Assembly: GCA_039621445.1 (NCBI GenBank)
Contig: CP154955.1
Span: forward strand, 20,334,867-20,398,866
Source of the DNA: Euglena gracilis
Lineage: Eukaryota; Euglenida; Euglenophyceae; Euglenales
Length of the DNA stretch: 64,000 bases
Reading direction: 5' to 3'
In this document: piece after piece, positions 23,145 to 34,250 of the stretch
Layout: every line of letters starts with the position of its first letter
How positions within the stretch are numbered: the first letter of the stretch is position 1
The notes under the pieces: generated by a model
What the model was told of the DNA's origin: nothing
What the model saw: only the letters and a program-made list of their open reading frames with translations
The model's database searches: none
Made by a program: the position numbers and the translations under genes

Positions 23145-23849
23145 TACCGCATGCCTTATGGAATTTATGCAGAGAACAAAAAATATACAGTGGTTGCCAG
23201 AAACTGAGGCGACCGGCGGCACAAACCCAGACCAATGCCAGCACATATGCGTTGTCTGGCATGAACCAGGACCGGCAGATTTGCGGAATTGGGGACATCC
23301 CGTTTTCGTCTAAGGTTTGGTGCAAAGATTCCAAAAATGGCGGAATTCATTTTTGCAAAAACCGGCCCGCGATTGTGCCGGAAGTGGTCTCCGTTAGTGC
23401 TGGCAGTGGCCTGGGTTTGTGCCGCCGGTGGCATGAGTTTCTTGAAATCACTGTATCGAAAAATTTCAAAAACATGCGCAGTGCGTGAAAAAGGGCGCGG
23501 TGGGTCATTTTTTTCGGCTCATTTTCCGCGGCGGGGGGCTGGGCGAAGAGAACAAAGGGTGGGGGGTCCGAATACCCCCTCCCACCATCTGGGTGTGTTT
23601 GATATAAGGACAGGTGGGGGGTGGTCCGGACCCCTCCCTGCGGGCCAGGAGGCGGGTGGGGGACACCCCCATCTGAACAGTGGCGCGGTCTCGGTGACCG
23701 AATTTTCGGCCTGGCGCGGTCTGGGTGACGGAAAATTCTTGACCCCCCAAACAGGGGTTTTTTTAAGACCGGAGGGAGGGAAGGGGGGGTCCCCCCCCAC
23801 CCACCCACCCCCTGGGGTGGGGGCCCCGGGGGGGAGGGGGTCCCGGGGG

Positions 23850-24240
23850 ACCCACAAAAAAATAGCCGAAAATCGCGAAAAGTGCTAAAAATAGAATTTT
23901 TTCGGCGCCGAAAAGTATATCCCACCCCCCTCCGGGGGGACCATGCATCTCTTTAAGGACCCCGGGGGGGTTGCTGGGCTAGGGCTCGAAATTTGGGCTG
24001 GCTAGCCCGCCCCCTGGCTGGACCCCGGCTGGACCCGAACCGGGGCGAGCTGGACTGAAATCGGAAAAATGCCCAAAAATGACCTGCAAAATACAGTTTT
24101 GAAAAAATGATGCATCTGAAACCCCCACCCACCCACCCCCCTGGGGGGGCACCCACAAAAAAATGGCCAACAAATCGCGAAAAGTGCTAAAAATAGAATT
24201 TTTTCGGCGCCGAAATCCCACCCCCCTCCGGGGGGGACCC
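23850..24240. repeat. Two near-identical ~88-bp blocks about 300 bp apart
   Basis: CCCACAAAAAAATAGCCG..AATCGCGAAAAGTGCTAAAAATAG..TTCGGCGCCGAAA at 23850-23938 is repeated at 24150-24235 with few changes. Both are followed by CCCACCCCCCTCCGGGG. A related CGGCGC..GCGCCG hairpin lies at 31680-31705. Confidence 0.75.
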
Positions 24241-25311
24241 CCCCCCGGGGGGGGAGGGGGTCCGGCGGACCCACCCATCCTACCCCCCCCCGGGGGTCCA
24301 AACTTAAAAAAATCCCTGCCCCCAACAAACCCCATTTTTGGCCACTTTTGAACACAGTTTTTCAAAAAATTCCTCAAAAAAGGGGCTGGCTAGCTGGGCT
24401 AGCAGCACCCCCCCCCGGGGGAGGTGCTGCTGCGGCTGGGCCCAAATCGGGGCTGGCTGCAGCCGGCCCCCCCTTGGGGGTTCGCAAAACCTTAGAGAGG
24501 TGTGGGGGGGACCCCCCTAGGGGCCCGGGGGTCCAAACTTAAAATACTCCCTCGCCACCAAAACGACCAAAAGTGCCATTTTTTTTCAGGACGGGGGGAC
24601 ACCCCCCCCCCCAAACCATGCACGCCCTCCTTATATCAAACCCGGGTTTGGGGTGGTCAATACCATTACTTTATGGGCGTCAGACACTCCAGTGGCAGGA
24701 GCCAGGCTTCTTTTTCAGCCACCTGGCCCCCCGGGAAAATTTTTGAAAATTGCTTTTTGGGGGGGTTCCCCCCCCCCGGAGGGGGTCCCGCGCCACCCTG
24801 GGCGGGTGGGGGGTGACCCCCTCGCCTTAAAAAGAAGCCTGGTGGGAGCCCAAATACAACCAAGAAAATGGCGTTTTTGGACCCATTTTTCAAAAAAATT
24901 CGTGCCCAAAATTTTTCGTTTTCAAAAAACCAAATTTTGTGCCCAAAATTTGGTTTTTTGCACCGAACATTATTTTTGTTGTTAGCACCCCTCGTCCTGT
25001 ACGGCCCCACGAAAGCCCCTGGTGGCGGGTGGGTTTCAAAAAGGTTTAAGCCAAGAAAAGTGACCCCCGCAAGGTCACACCCGGTGATGCGCCCCACCAA
25101 AAAAGCCAGCCGTCCACCTTTCATTCAGAAGGAAAGTCAGAAATTTAAAATGTTAATCAGATGAACCACAACTCCGCCAAATCACCACCTGACCCATGAA
25201 CGGGGCTGCAAGCAGAACAAAAAGGCGAAAAATGAAGGCTGGTTTGAGGTCGCCGAAACGGATAATTTAAGCTGTATGGGAACACCCGATAACAGAGATG
25301 CTCCCAGTTTC

Positions 25312-26038
25312 CTATTGAACAGTGCTGAAATATTCCTGTGAGCCCTTGGGATCTGCCTTCATCGTTGCAGCACCTGGCTTCCAGTTTGCCGGACACACTT
25401 CCCCATGCTTGTCAGTGAACTGAAAAGCACTCACCAGGCGAAGTGTTTCATCCACACTCCTGCCCACTGGCAGGTCGTTGATCAACATGCTTCGCAGTTT
25501 CCCTTCACCATCGATAATGAATAATCCCCTGAGAGTTTGGAGGTGGGCAGAAAAAAATTCCAACGTGTGTGATGCATACCGCAGAGCAACGCCTGCGCCC
25601 TCAATGAGGACACCATAATCTTTGGCGATCTGCTTGGTCACGTCTGCAATCAAGGGAATCTCCATGTGTCCCAAACCTCCCTTGTTCCGAGGCGTGTTAA
25701 TCCAAGCCAAGTGAGAGAACTGGGAGTCGACTGAAACAGCCAACAACTATGAGGAATGTAAGAGGAGAATTACAAGAAAGTATTTCAAACCTCGGCACCG
25801 ATTTCCTTGAATTTGGGGGCAGCATCGTTGAAGGCGATGATTTCAGTAGGGCAGACGAAGGTGAAATCCAACGGATAAAAGAAAAGCACAACGTACTTTC
25901 CTGAAGCACAAATTGTTTTTGTGGAGGAGAGGGGCCGAATGTACCTTTGTAGTCAGAAAGTTTGACATTCTTGAACTCCCCGTTGACAACCGCAACGGCG
26001 TCAAAATCTGGCGCGGGATGCTGCACAGTTGCTGGCAT
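25312..26038 (-). CDS. PRX: Typical 2-Cys peroxiredoxin, complete, four exons
   Basis: Peroxiredoxins reduce hydrogen peroxide and alkyl peroxides with thioredoxin as the usual donor. Exons on the - strand: 26038-25945, 25900-25791, 25746-25580, 25528-25312, giving 588 bases, 195 residues and a stop. The joined product carries [11 protein letters not shown] (peroxidatic Cys48), [29 protein letters not shown] and HGEVCPANW (resolving Cys169), with a C-terminal YF. GGLG and YF mark the typical, sensitive 2-Cys class. There is no signal or transit peptide, so it is probably cytosolic. Length and order match the family along the whole protein. Introns are only 44, 44 and 51 bases, all GT-AG. The 51-base one has no stop and is a multiple of three. 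The start Met is the first in frame and sits at the usual distance from APDF. Confidence 0.96.
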
Positions 26039-27328
26039 TGAAAAATCTGACGACGGAGATGGTCGGGTTTTTTGAAATTAATATGCGCCTGAACGCTGCC
26101 GACATCGCGAATAAATGTGGCCACCAGCGCCGCGGACCTCACACATAAACCTGCACTCCCCAATCCCCTAACCTTGAGCTTTGCTCAAGCGTCCGCTCGC
26201 TCACACGAGCTTGTATTTGTACACACTATTTGTACACACACTGACCATCTTGAAACTATGCCCCGACGCGCTTGCTTTCTCCATCGCCGCCACCCCACCA
26301 CCGGCCGCCGCCGCCGCAACTGGCGGCGGGGGACCCATTTCTGCAAAATCAAGTTCACAAAAATCGTCAAAACCGACAGACATTGGCAAGTTTTTGCTTA
26401 AACTCCAAATTTTGCATGCCGTTGTCGGTGCCAACTTTTCTGGATTCAGACGATGAATTTATGGATGTTTAGGACCTTCCTTTCTGAGCCAGAGACTGAT
26501 GGATTTCATTCGTAACACATGAACCCGTGTGGATTATTTTTAAAAAACGCACAACGCAAGATAGATTTACGATAAAAAAGGGGGAGAACAACAAGTGAGC
26601 TTGAGAGGCAAGCGGAGAAAAGCAGGCACGTGCCGCCCCTCGCCCTTTTTCCGGGGGCCGGACTGGCACGCGGTCTGTGCATCTCTCTCGCCATCCGTTG
26701 GTGGTTTTATGGCCTCTTCAGGAGGCTTCAGGTGCAAAGCCCTCAGCGAACGTTCAAATTTCAAAAAGAGGGGAGAGATTTCCGAGAGAAAAAAAGGTTG
26801 GAGAATACCAATTTTACTCCAGAGTGCCCTTACGGAACAGCCAAGTCGTTTTTTTGGGCCCCTTTTTTTTAACTATCACTCAGGCCCCAAGAAAATATTC
26901 CCGCCACCACGTTTTACTTTGCAAAGTTCACAAAAACACACAGCGGCACGAAGCAAAAGCACAAGCACTCAGCACGCACCGACCACACAAGACGCACCGC
27001 TGTATATGTTGTACATAGAACGCCCCACGGAGTCCCTTCCTCCCTTTTCGGCTTGCCTCGTGAATGTGCATTTCTAGCCCGCCGGAGCACCATGTACATA
27101 AAAAGGCACGACGCACGCTAGAATGAATTCCCGCCACCACTCCACCACAACGGGTAAACCGGCGGGCCTTTGCCCTTTTTTTTTTAACCCAAATTTACAC
27201 GGCCTGAAGCCCAAAAAAAAACCGGAAGCTGAAAGTAAATAAAACTCGTTCGCAGGGTTCCTGGTGGGAAAAAGGCTTTTGGCTGTGAAAAAGGCTCCCG
27301 GCAATCCGGCAATGAGGAAAAGGGGCTG
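26039..27328. other. Region upstream of the peroxiredoxin, no firm gene
   Basis: The first 100 bases presumably hold the peroxiredoxin promoter. On the + strand 26200-26472 has two competing frames with protein-like pieces (Ala/Gly/Ser-rich TPPPAAAAATGGGG; an acidic end LDSDDEFMDV before TAG at 26470-26472), but I could not build one consistent gene. The rest shows no supported exon. Confidence 0.4.
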
Positions 27329-27825
27329 GCCAGGACAAACTTGGGGACAAAAAATCGATTTTTTGCATAATTGGCCGCTTCGACACTTTTGAAGTGTCGA
27401 AGCGTCGAAGTGTCGATTTTTTCGTGCCAGCGGTTCCGCGGGGCGTCGTAAAAAAAAACGCCTTGGCCCTCACTCCTGCCGACTCCCCGACGGCAGCCCC
27501 ACTTCAACCCATTTTTTTGAGGGCGATTTTGAACAAAATATATTTGAATTTTGTCTGGCAAAGACAAAAACCAAAGCTTGAAAAGGAAGGACCTGCCCGC
27601 AATCTCTCAACTTTCAACAAAGGCTTTTTTTGGCAGACAAACATGCACTTTTTTGAGACATTTTGTGTAAATGTCAAAATTGCAAACGCGGCCCGGTTGT
27701 ACACAAAAAACGTTGACATGGTGTGGGAGTGCAAGGCAGTGGCGGAGGAGTGCCAAGCAGTCCTCAATATAGCGCAGTCAAAGTTGCAGTGTCAAAGAAG
27801 GGATTGGGCGATTTTTTTTCACTGA
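27329..27825 (+). CDS. Possible exon of an unknown protein
   Basis: A frame open from about 27319 to a TGA at 27825, after a possible acceptor (GGCCAG) at 27328. The later part looks protein-like: FFWQTNMHFFETFCVNVK, then ARLYTKNVDMVWECKAVAEE and CQAVLNIAQSKLQCQ. AATAAA signals follow at 27873 and 27899. Against it: no ATG near the 5' end, a perfect hairpin of CGCTTCGACACTT at 27377-27406 inside the frame, and no recognised family. If real, it converges on the coiled-coil gene on the other strand. Confidence 0.27.
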
Positions 27826-27872
27826 TTTTTCTGAAGGAGGGAAATTTGGGGGACAATCGGCAGTTGAACATC

Positions 27873-27916
27873 AATAAAAACTGCTTCTGTGACATGGGAA
27901 TAAAAAGTTTTTTATT
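27873..27916. terminator. Back-to-back poly(A) signals
   Basis: AATAAA on the + strand at 27873-27878 and 27899-27904, and on the - strand at 27916-27911. This fits a convergent gene pair, with the coiled-coil gene ending at 28116 on the - strand. Confidence 0.45.
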
Positions 27917-28115
27917 TGAATTCGAACCAGTTTGAACAAAATCTTCGGGTTCAAAAAAAGCATTTTTCCGCTGTTCACTTGTTGGCAAAAACAATTTGTA
28001 AATTTTGATTCAAAATGCACAAAGGAAAAAAAAACAGAAAAAAATGATACACTAGGAAAGAGGTTCAGAAGTCAGAAATCTGCAACCATTCCCTGCAGTC
28101 GTACTCGGGTGTGCA

Positions 28116-28525
28116 TTACTTCTTGCGATCAGTGTACTCACTAAGTTGATTCCTGAATTCAAAGAGGGGATTTGTGAAAAATTTTAATTATTCACCTGAG
28201 TCGGTAAATTTCGTCGTTCGCTTGTTGCAATTGAGTTCGGAGTTCGCGGTCTAAAATTGTGTTGGAGTTGCCAATTTCGGCCTTGAGTTCTTCAAGTTCA
28301 GCAGCAGTGGCGCACAGTTGATTCCTGCAGTGCCCATACAATTGATGAAACAAAAACCCACACCACACCCCACAAGGTCAATTTTCTGGAAAACTCCTTC
28401 AAGTACAACATCTACTTTTTCCTTCTGGGGTGGAACATATGACTGCTCCGTGTAACTTGGGGCGAACCTGATATGTTGGAGATGCGAAAAGAAAAGTTTC
28501 AATTGGAGATGGCACACAAGGCCAT
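28116..28525 (-). CDS. Small coiled-coil protein (90 aa), four exons, unknown function
   Basis: Exons on the - strand: 28525-28518, 28467-28369, 28324-28196, 28152-28116. They join in phase to 273 bases: MALFAPSYTEQSYVPPQ, a KVDVVLEGVFQKIDL helix, then a long amphipathic coiled coil (NQLCATAAELEELKAEIGNS.., RELRTQLQQANDEIYRLRNQ) ending TDRKK and TAA. Introns are 50, 44 and 43 bases, all GT-AG, the same size class as in the neighbouring peroxiredoxin. The start at 28525 is the likeliest but the frame stays open upstream (..KTSFRIS), so a further 5' exon is possible. I do not recognise the family; size and heptads suggest a structural or adaptor subunit, which is inference. Confidence 0.62.
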
Positions 28526-29145
28526 TGAAATTCGGAATGAAGTTTTCGCGGCTTCCGGAATCTGCCCGGACCGACCGACCGGCCAGGACGGAGGGGTCCT
28601 CATCACGAACCACCGACACACACACGCCATGGCCATTCAACGGCAAGAAAATCAAAAACCTGACACAAACACGCCATCCTGTGGCAAAAGAGGTACAAAC
28701 GCCCCCTTCCCCGCCCAATATATATTGAAGGTGACCTTTGCTCATCTTCCTCCAGCCACTAACCTCCGCACCCTGAACATTTGTCACCCTGCACTCTTTT
28801 GTACATTACACCCAAAGTATGGGGAGGGGTGTGCCGACCCCCCTTTGGCCGATTTTGTGGCGCACGGATTTCGGCCTGACTCATCATGGGCCTACAAAGG
28901 AAAGGCCCCCCCCTTTGGGCCTGCAAAGGCCCCCATCTGCCAACCATTAAGTTAAGTTAAGTGTTACTTTCAGCTCCAGTGTCTTCTCTTCTGTTTTCTG
29001 CATTGCATCCCAAACTTCTGGTCAATTGAAGTGGCAAATGTGGATGTGCTGTCTGGCGGGGGGGCCACCGTTGCAGGCCAAAATGTGGAGGAACGTGGTT
29101 TGCCAGTTTGTCAGGGGCTTTTCAGGCTGAGAGCAAAAATGGTGT

Positions 29146-29402
29146 CGGGGGGGGGGGGCCTTTGCAGGCCCATGGCCTTTGCAGGCCACTGGGACAAAAT
29201 GCTGCAGCAGGACGAAAAGGTGTCACAGGGGGGCCTTTGCAGGCCCAGGGCCTTTGCAGGCCACTGGAGCAAAATGGTGTTAGGGGAGGGCCTTTGCAGG
29301 CCCAGGGCCTTTGCAGGCCACTGGGGCAAAATGGTGCAACAGGCCGAAATGGTGTCACAGGGGGGCCTTTGCAGGCCCAGTGACTTTGCAGGACACTGGG
29401 GT
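29146..29402. repeat. Tandem repeats of GGCCTTTGCAGGCC units
   Basis: Four imperfect units, each with two copies of GGGCCTTTGCAGGCCCA followed by CTGGRRCAAAATGG. The word GGCCTTTGCAGGCC is itself nearly palindromic. Related single words occur at 28905-28930 and 29970-29990. Confidence 0.8.
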
Positions 29403-29829
29403 AAAACGGTGTCACTGAGAGGTTGGGGCATAGTGGGCATTTTTTTTGTTTTTTTTAAAAAAAACAACGTGTTTTTTTTAAAAAACACTAAAAAAACATC
29501 AAAAAAAACAAAAGGGAAATTTCATTGAGAAAACTCATTATGAAACACCCAAACCATACTTTGAATCCTACTCAGTTCAAAAAAGTGCCAAAAATGGTCG
29601 AAAACATCCAAAAAAGCAGAAAAATGCAATTTTATTACTTTTTCCATTTTTTATGGGAGGTAGACTTTCGCAAAACTGACCCAGAAGTTGCAAAAATGAC
29701 CGAAAATACGCATTCAAAATTTTTTCTTTGCAAAACCTAGTGGGCGTTTTTTTTTTAAAAAAAACATTGTTAGAAATAAAAAAAACAAAAAAACAACATC
29801 AAAAAAAACAGGCGTGCCCACTATGGGTT

Positions 29830-29962
29830 GGGGTGGCAAAATGTTTTTTACTGTCAAGTTGTCAAGTCAAAATTGCTGCAAAATGTGTCACAGCTTTTGG
29901 GGTGGCAAAATGTTTTTTACTGTCAAGTCAAAACTGCTGCAAAATGTGTCACAGCTTTTGGT
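29830..29962. repeat. Tandem duplication of ~65 bp
   Basis: GGTGGCAAAATGTTTTTTAC..CTGCTGCAAAATGTGTCACAGCTTTTGG appears twice in direct order, the first copy with a small internal duplication of GTCAAGTT. Confidence 0.85.
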
Positions 29963-30059
29963 GTAACATGGAGGGGCCTTTGTAGGCCCAAAAGGTACCA
30001 CCAGGGCTGAGCAGCCCAGTACGCCACTGACGACAGCATGTCCAGCTGCAGCAGTACAA

Positions 30060-30245
30060 AGTAGCTCCAGTACCAGCTTCTGCCTACACCAGCAGGGCTT
30101 CTTGTGCTGCACCACGAGGAGCTCCTCTGCCCACACCAGCAGGGCTTCAGGACGTCTTCTGCCTGCACCAGCAGGACTTCAAGGCTTCTTCTGCCTGCAC
30201 CAGCAAGACTTCAGGACTTCTTCTGCCTGCACCAGCAGGACTTGT
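30060..30245. repeat. CTGCCTGCACCAGCAGGACTTC ~36-bp tandem repeat
   Basis: Three clear 36-base units (30152-30243) and two or three diverged ones before them share TCTGCC..CACCAGCAGG and CTTC. Confidence 0.8.
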
Positions 30246-30656
30246 AAGTGACCTTCGATGACAATTGAATTCTTGACTTGGATACTTGACCCCACCAGGG
30301 GCTTTCAATTGTCCGCCATGTATTATGCGAAAAAAATAGACACTTAGAAAGAAGACACTCAGACAGAAGACACTCAGAAGAAAGCTCTTTTTTGCAGTCG
30401 GTCGCTCCTTTAAAAAAGAGCCAACACGGTGGGTAGCCAAACCGTGCCCCGGGCCCAGGGAAACGTCTCTTTTGGCCCTCGCCACAAGAGGAACCCTCTT
30501 GTGACTCCCTGTGCCGCCACAGGCGGGTTGCTTACAGTTTTTGTTTGTCAGAAATTTGTCAAAAAATTGCTAGAAATCAGCCCAAACCTGCAAAGCGCCG
30601 GAAGGTGAAAAATTTGTCCTTTTTGGGGGTCCTTGGGGGGTCCCGACGGCCCCAAT

Positions 30657-31064
30657 CATTAGAGTGGAGGGGGGGGGGGGTACTGGCTAGTCGACCGACT
30701 AGTCGGTCGACTGGCCAGTACCCCTACCGACTAGTCGACCGACTGGAGGTTAGGCAGGGGTGGGGGGGGGGGGGTTGGGGGCTTCGCCCCTTAAGGAATT
30801 TCAATGGAGAAACTTCACCGGTGAAGTTCACCGGTGAAGTTCACCGCCATGTATTTCCAATGAAGACGGGGGGGGTGGGGGGGGTCCCGCCCGAAAAACC
30901 CAAAGTTCACTGCCTGATCTCCACTAGTCGGTGGACTAGTCGGTACAAGGGGGGGGGGGGAACTGGCTATGGGAGCAACTGGCTAGTCGGTCAACTAGTC
31001 GACCGACTAGCCACTCTAATGTACCAAAAGGGGGGGGTCAGCGACCTTTTAAGCCCCCCCCCCC
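30657..31064 (+). repeat. Left terminal inverted-repeat block
   Basis: Several palindromic words of the type CTAGTCGACCGACTAG, a middle part with CTTCACCGGTGAAG repeated (30813-30845), and the inner end TCTAATGTACCAAAAGGGGG. The block is about 400 bases, longer than its partner on the right. Confidence 0.7.
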
Positions 31065-31991
31065 AACCAGGGGTGCCAGAAGGGGGGGGCGGCCGCCCCC
31101 CCCCCCCGAGATTTTGGGAAGAAAATTTTTTTCACTCCACAAAAATGTGTTCTACTTGTGAAACAAAGTTTTGTCCAAATTTATTAGTGAAAAGGTTTCT
31201 GATATATATTTTAGGTGTATTTTAACATTTTTTTGGAAGGAAAACCATTACCGTCTAGCTGCCCTTCGGGCAGCACTGAAATTTAACATTTTAGCTCCCT
31301 TGTCCCAACCCACATTGTCTTTGGGGTTGGGATAACTTTTTTTAAAAATGGAGGAAAACCCTGCACACACGACCCATCCCCAAGTCCGGCGCACCCACGC
31401 TCCACAGGGTCCAATCTTAAAAAGATTTTCATGTGACCATTTCACCTTTCTATACAGAAAAATGGCCACCGTTTCGCTGCGGGTGGCACGTGGTAAAAAC
31501 CTTTGCTTTTTGTTGATAAAAATTGAGGTGATTGTGACCGTTTTGTGGTTCTGCAAATTTCTTGTGGATAGCAAACACGTTACCACTCCCCCCCCTTATT
31601 TCACCCCCCCCCCTTAATTGAACATTTGGGTCCGGGGACCCCCCCAAAAATCGGGCACGTTAAAGGCAATTTTCAAAAATTTTCGGCGCTTCGCGCCGAA
31701 AAGGTATACCCAGCGCCTCCGGCGCGGGCCCCCCCCCCCCCCGGGGGGGGGGGGGTCCGGCCCGGACCCACCCACCCACCCCCCCCTCCCCCCCCGGGGG
31801 GGGGGGTCAGGTGACTTAAAAAGAAGCCTGTTCGGGTAGCAGGTTGCGGTTCCATATGTCAGTCTTCGGCGTTCGGCGGAATGTTCGCCCCCCCCCCCCC
31901 GAGAAAAAATTGATCCGGCACCTATGCCCCCAACATTGATTTGACTTGTTTTGCCCTACAATTTCAAAGGAAACACGTCTGAAGCCTTCAA
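31065..31991. other. Non-satellite interior between left inverted repeat and array
   Basis: It holds GGGGCGGCCGCCCCCC..GATTTTGG.AGAAAA, CATTACCGTCTAGCTGCC..GGCAGC and CCCCGAGAAAAAATTGATCCG, all related to sequence at 54340-54560 and 55180-55210, plus CGGCGC hairpins and a TTAAAAAGAAGCCTG edge near 31816. These look like older insertions. No gene seen. Confidence 0.5.
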
Positions 31992-33954
31992 AGCAGAAAA
32001 GGAATTCGCTTCCAAAACGGTTCGGCAACACAGGGGATTTTGTCATTTTGGGGCCCTGGAACAGTTGAGCAGCAAAAGGAACTGGCTTCCAAAACGGTTC
32101 GGCAACACAGGGGATTTTGTTATTTTGGGGCCCTGGAACAGTTGAGCAGCAAAAGGAATTCGCTTCCAAAACGGTTCGGCTACACAGGGGATTTTGTCAT
32201 TTTGGGGCCCTGGAACAGTTGAGCAGCAAAAGGAATTCGCTTCCAAAACGGTTCGGCAACACAGGGGATTTTGTTGTTTTGGGGCCCTGGAACAGTTGAG
32301 CAGCAAAAGGAATTCGCTTCCAAAACGGTTCGGCAACACAAGGGATTTTGTTATTTTGGGGCCCTGGAACAGTTGAGCAGCAAAAGGAATTCGCTTCCAA
32401 AACGGTTCGGCAACACAGGGGATTTTGTTATTTTGGGGCCCTGGAACTGTTGACCAGCAAAAGGAATCCGCTTCCAAAACGGTTCGGCAACACAGGGGAT
32501 TTTATTATTTTGGGGCCCTGGAACAGTTGAGCAGCAAAAGGAATTCGCTTCCAAAACGGTTCGGCTACACAGGGGATTTTGTTATTTTGGGGCCCTGGAA
32601 CAGTTGAGCAGCAAAGGGAATTCGCTTCCAAAACGGTTCGGCAACACAGGGGATTTTGTTATTTTGGGGCCCTGGAACAGTTGAGCAGCAAAAGGAATTG
32701 GCTTCCAAAACGGTTCGGCAACACAGGGGATTTTGTTATTTTGGGGCCCTGGAACTGTTGACCAGCAAAAGGAATCCGCTTCCAAAACGGTTCGGCAACA
32801 CAGGGGATTTTGTTATTTTGGGGCCCGGGACAGTTGAGCAGCAAAAGGAATTCGCTTCCAAAACGGTTCGGCAACACAGGGGATTTTGTTATTTTGGGGC
32901 CCTGGAACAGTTGAGCAGCAAAAGGAATTCGCTTCCAAAACGGTTTGGCAACACAGGGGATTTTGTTATTTTGGGGCCCTGGAACTGTTGACCAGCAAAA
33001 GGAATCCGCTTACGGTTCGGCAACACAGGGGATTTTGTTATTTTGGGGCGCTGGAACAGTTGAGCAGCAAAAGGAATTCGCTTCCAAAACGGTTCGGCAA
33101 CACAGGGAATTTTGTTATTTTGGGGCCCTGGAACAGTTGAGCAGCAAAAGGAATTCGCTTCCAAAACGGTTCGGCAACACAGGGGATTTTGTTATTTTGG
33201 GGCCCTGGAACAGTTGAGCAGCAAAGGGAATTCGCTTCCAAAACGGTTCGGCAACACAGGGTATTTTGTTATTTTGGGGCCCTGGAACAGTTGAGCAGCA
33301 AAAGGAATTCGCTTCCAAAACGGTTTGGCAACACAGGGGATTTTGTTATTTTGGGGCCCTGGAACTGTTGAGCAGCAAAAGGAATTCGCTTCCAAAACGG
33401 TTCGGCAGCACAGGGGATTTTGTTATTTTGGGGCCCTGGAACAGTTGAGCAGCAAAAGGAATTCGCTTCCAAAACGGTTCGGCTACACGGGGGATTTTGT
33501 TATTTTGGGGCCCTGTTGAGCAGCAAAAGGAATTCGCTTCCAAAACGGTTCGGCAACACAGGAGATTTTGTTATTTTGGGGCCCTGGAACAGTTGAGCAG
33601 CAAAAGGAATTCGCTTCCAAAACGGTTCGGCAACACAGGGGATTTTGTTATTTTGGGGCCCTGGGACAGTTGAGCGGAAAAGGAATTCGCTTCCAAAACG
33701 GTTCGGCAACACAGGGGATTTTTGTTATTTTGGGGCCCTGGACAGTTGAGCAGCAAAAGGAATTCGCTTCCAAAACGGTTCGGCAACACGAGGGATTTTG
33801 TTATTTTGGGGCCCTGGGACAGTTGAGGAGCAAAAGGAATTCGCTTCCAAAACGGTTCGGCAACACAGGGGATTTTGTTATTTTGGGGCCCTGGGACAGT
33901 TGAGCAGCAAAAGGAATTCGCTTCCAAAACGGTTCGGCAACACAAGGGTTTTTG

Positions 33955-34250
33955 TTATTTTGGGGCCCTGGAAGGAGCAGTTGAGCCAGCAAAAGGGGAT
34001 TCTCCACACGGTTTCGCCAAAACACAGGGGTATTCCTACTTGTTATTTGGGAGCACGGGGACTGTCGTTATTTTGGCAAAAAACTTCGCTTCCCAAAACA
34101 CACCCAAATTCCTTCCAAAACGTTCGGCAGCACAGTGGGATTTTGGGCCCTTGGGCACTGGGACAGTTGAGCAAGCCTGGCAACCTTTGGCGCCACCCTA
34201 GGGTCTGCCTCACAACCCCCAGGCAAATCTACCCGCCCGCCCTTGAACAG
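33955..34250. repeat. Interruption 1 of the satellite: diverged units and a spacer remnant
   Basis: Strongly altered units (33955-34170) are followed by CAACCTTTGGCG, CCCTAGGGTCTGCC, CCCCCAGG and AAATCTACC. That sequence matches only the right end of the spacer at 41675-41988. Confidence 0.75.

Larger units (their letters stand above)
21994..25311. other. Intergenic repeat-rich DNA
   Basis: Beyond the probable 3' UTR I see no exon up to the peroxiredoxin stop. The stretch holds a MITE (22785-23144), GC-hairpin and G/C-run repeats (23560-23830), a tandemly duplicated block (23850-24240) and a TTAAAAAGAAGCCTGG repeat edge near 24826. Most open frames here are created by G/C runs. Confidence 0.55.
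28526..30656. other. Intergenic DNA with short tandem repeats
   Basis: No supported gene. The + strand frame starting at 28473 (LEMRKEKFQLEMAHKAIEIR) overlaps the intron of the coiled-coil gene and is not supported by splice signals. From 29 kb the stretch is mostly the tandem repeats listed separately. Confidence 0.5.

Noticed and set aside
23289-23925. Overlapping ~190-200-codon frames on both strands
   Set aside because: Gly/Pro-rich translations of G/C runs and repeats, with no splice signals or conserved motif.
26200-26472. Gene divergent from the peroxiredoxin
   Set aside because: Two frames have protein-like parts, but no splice model joins them without a stop.
28473-28690. + strand frame LEMRKEKFQLEMAHKAIEIR as a coiled-coil gene
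   Set aside because: It overlaps the first exon and intron of the - strand 90-aa gene, whose four exons join in phase. The + frame has no start context or splice support.
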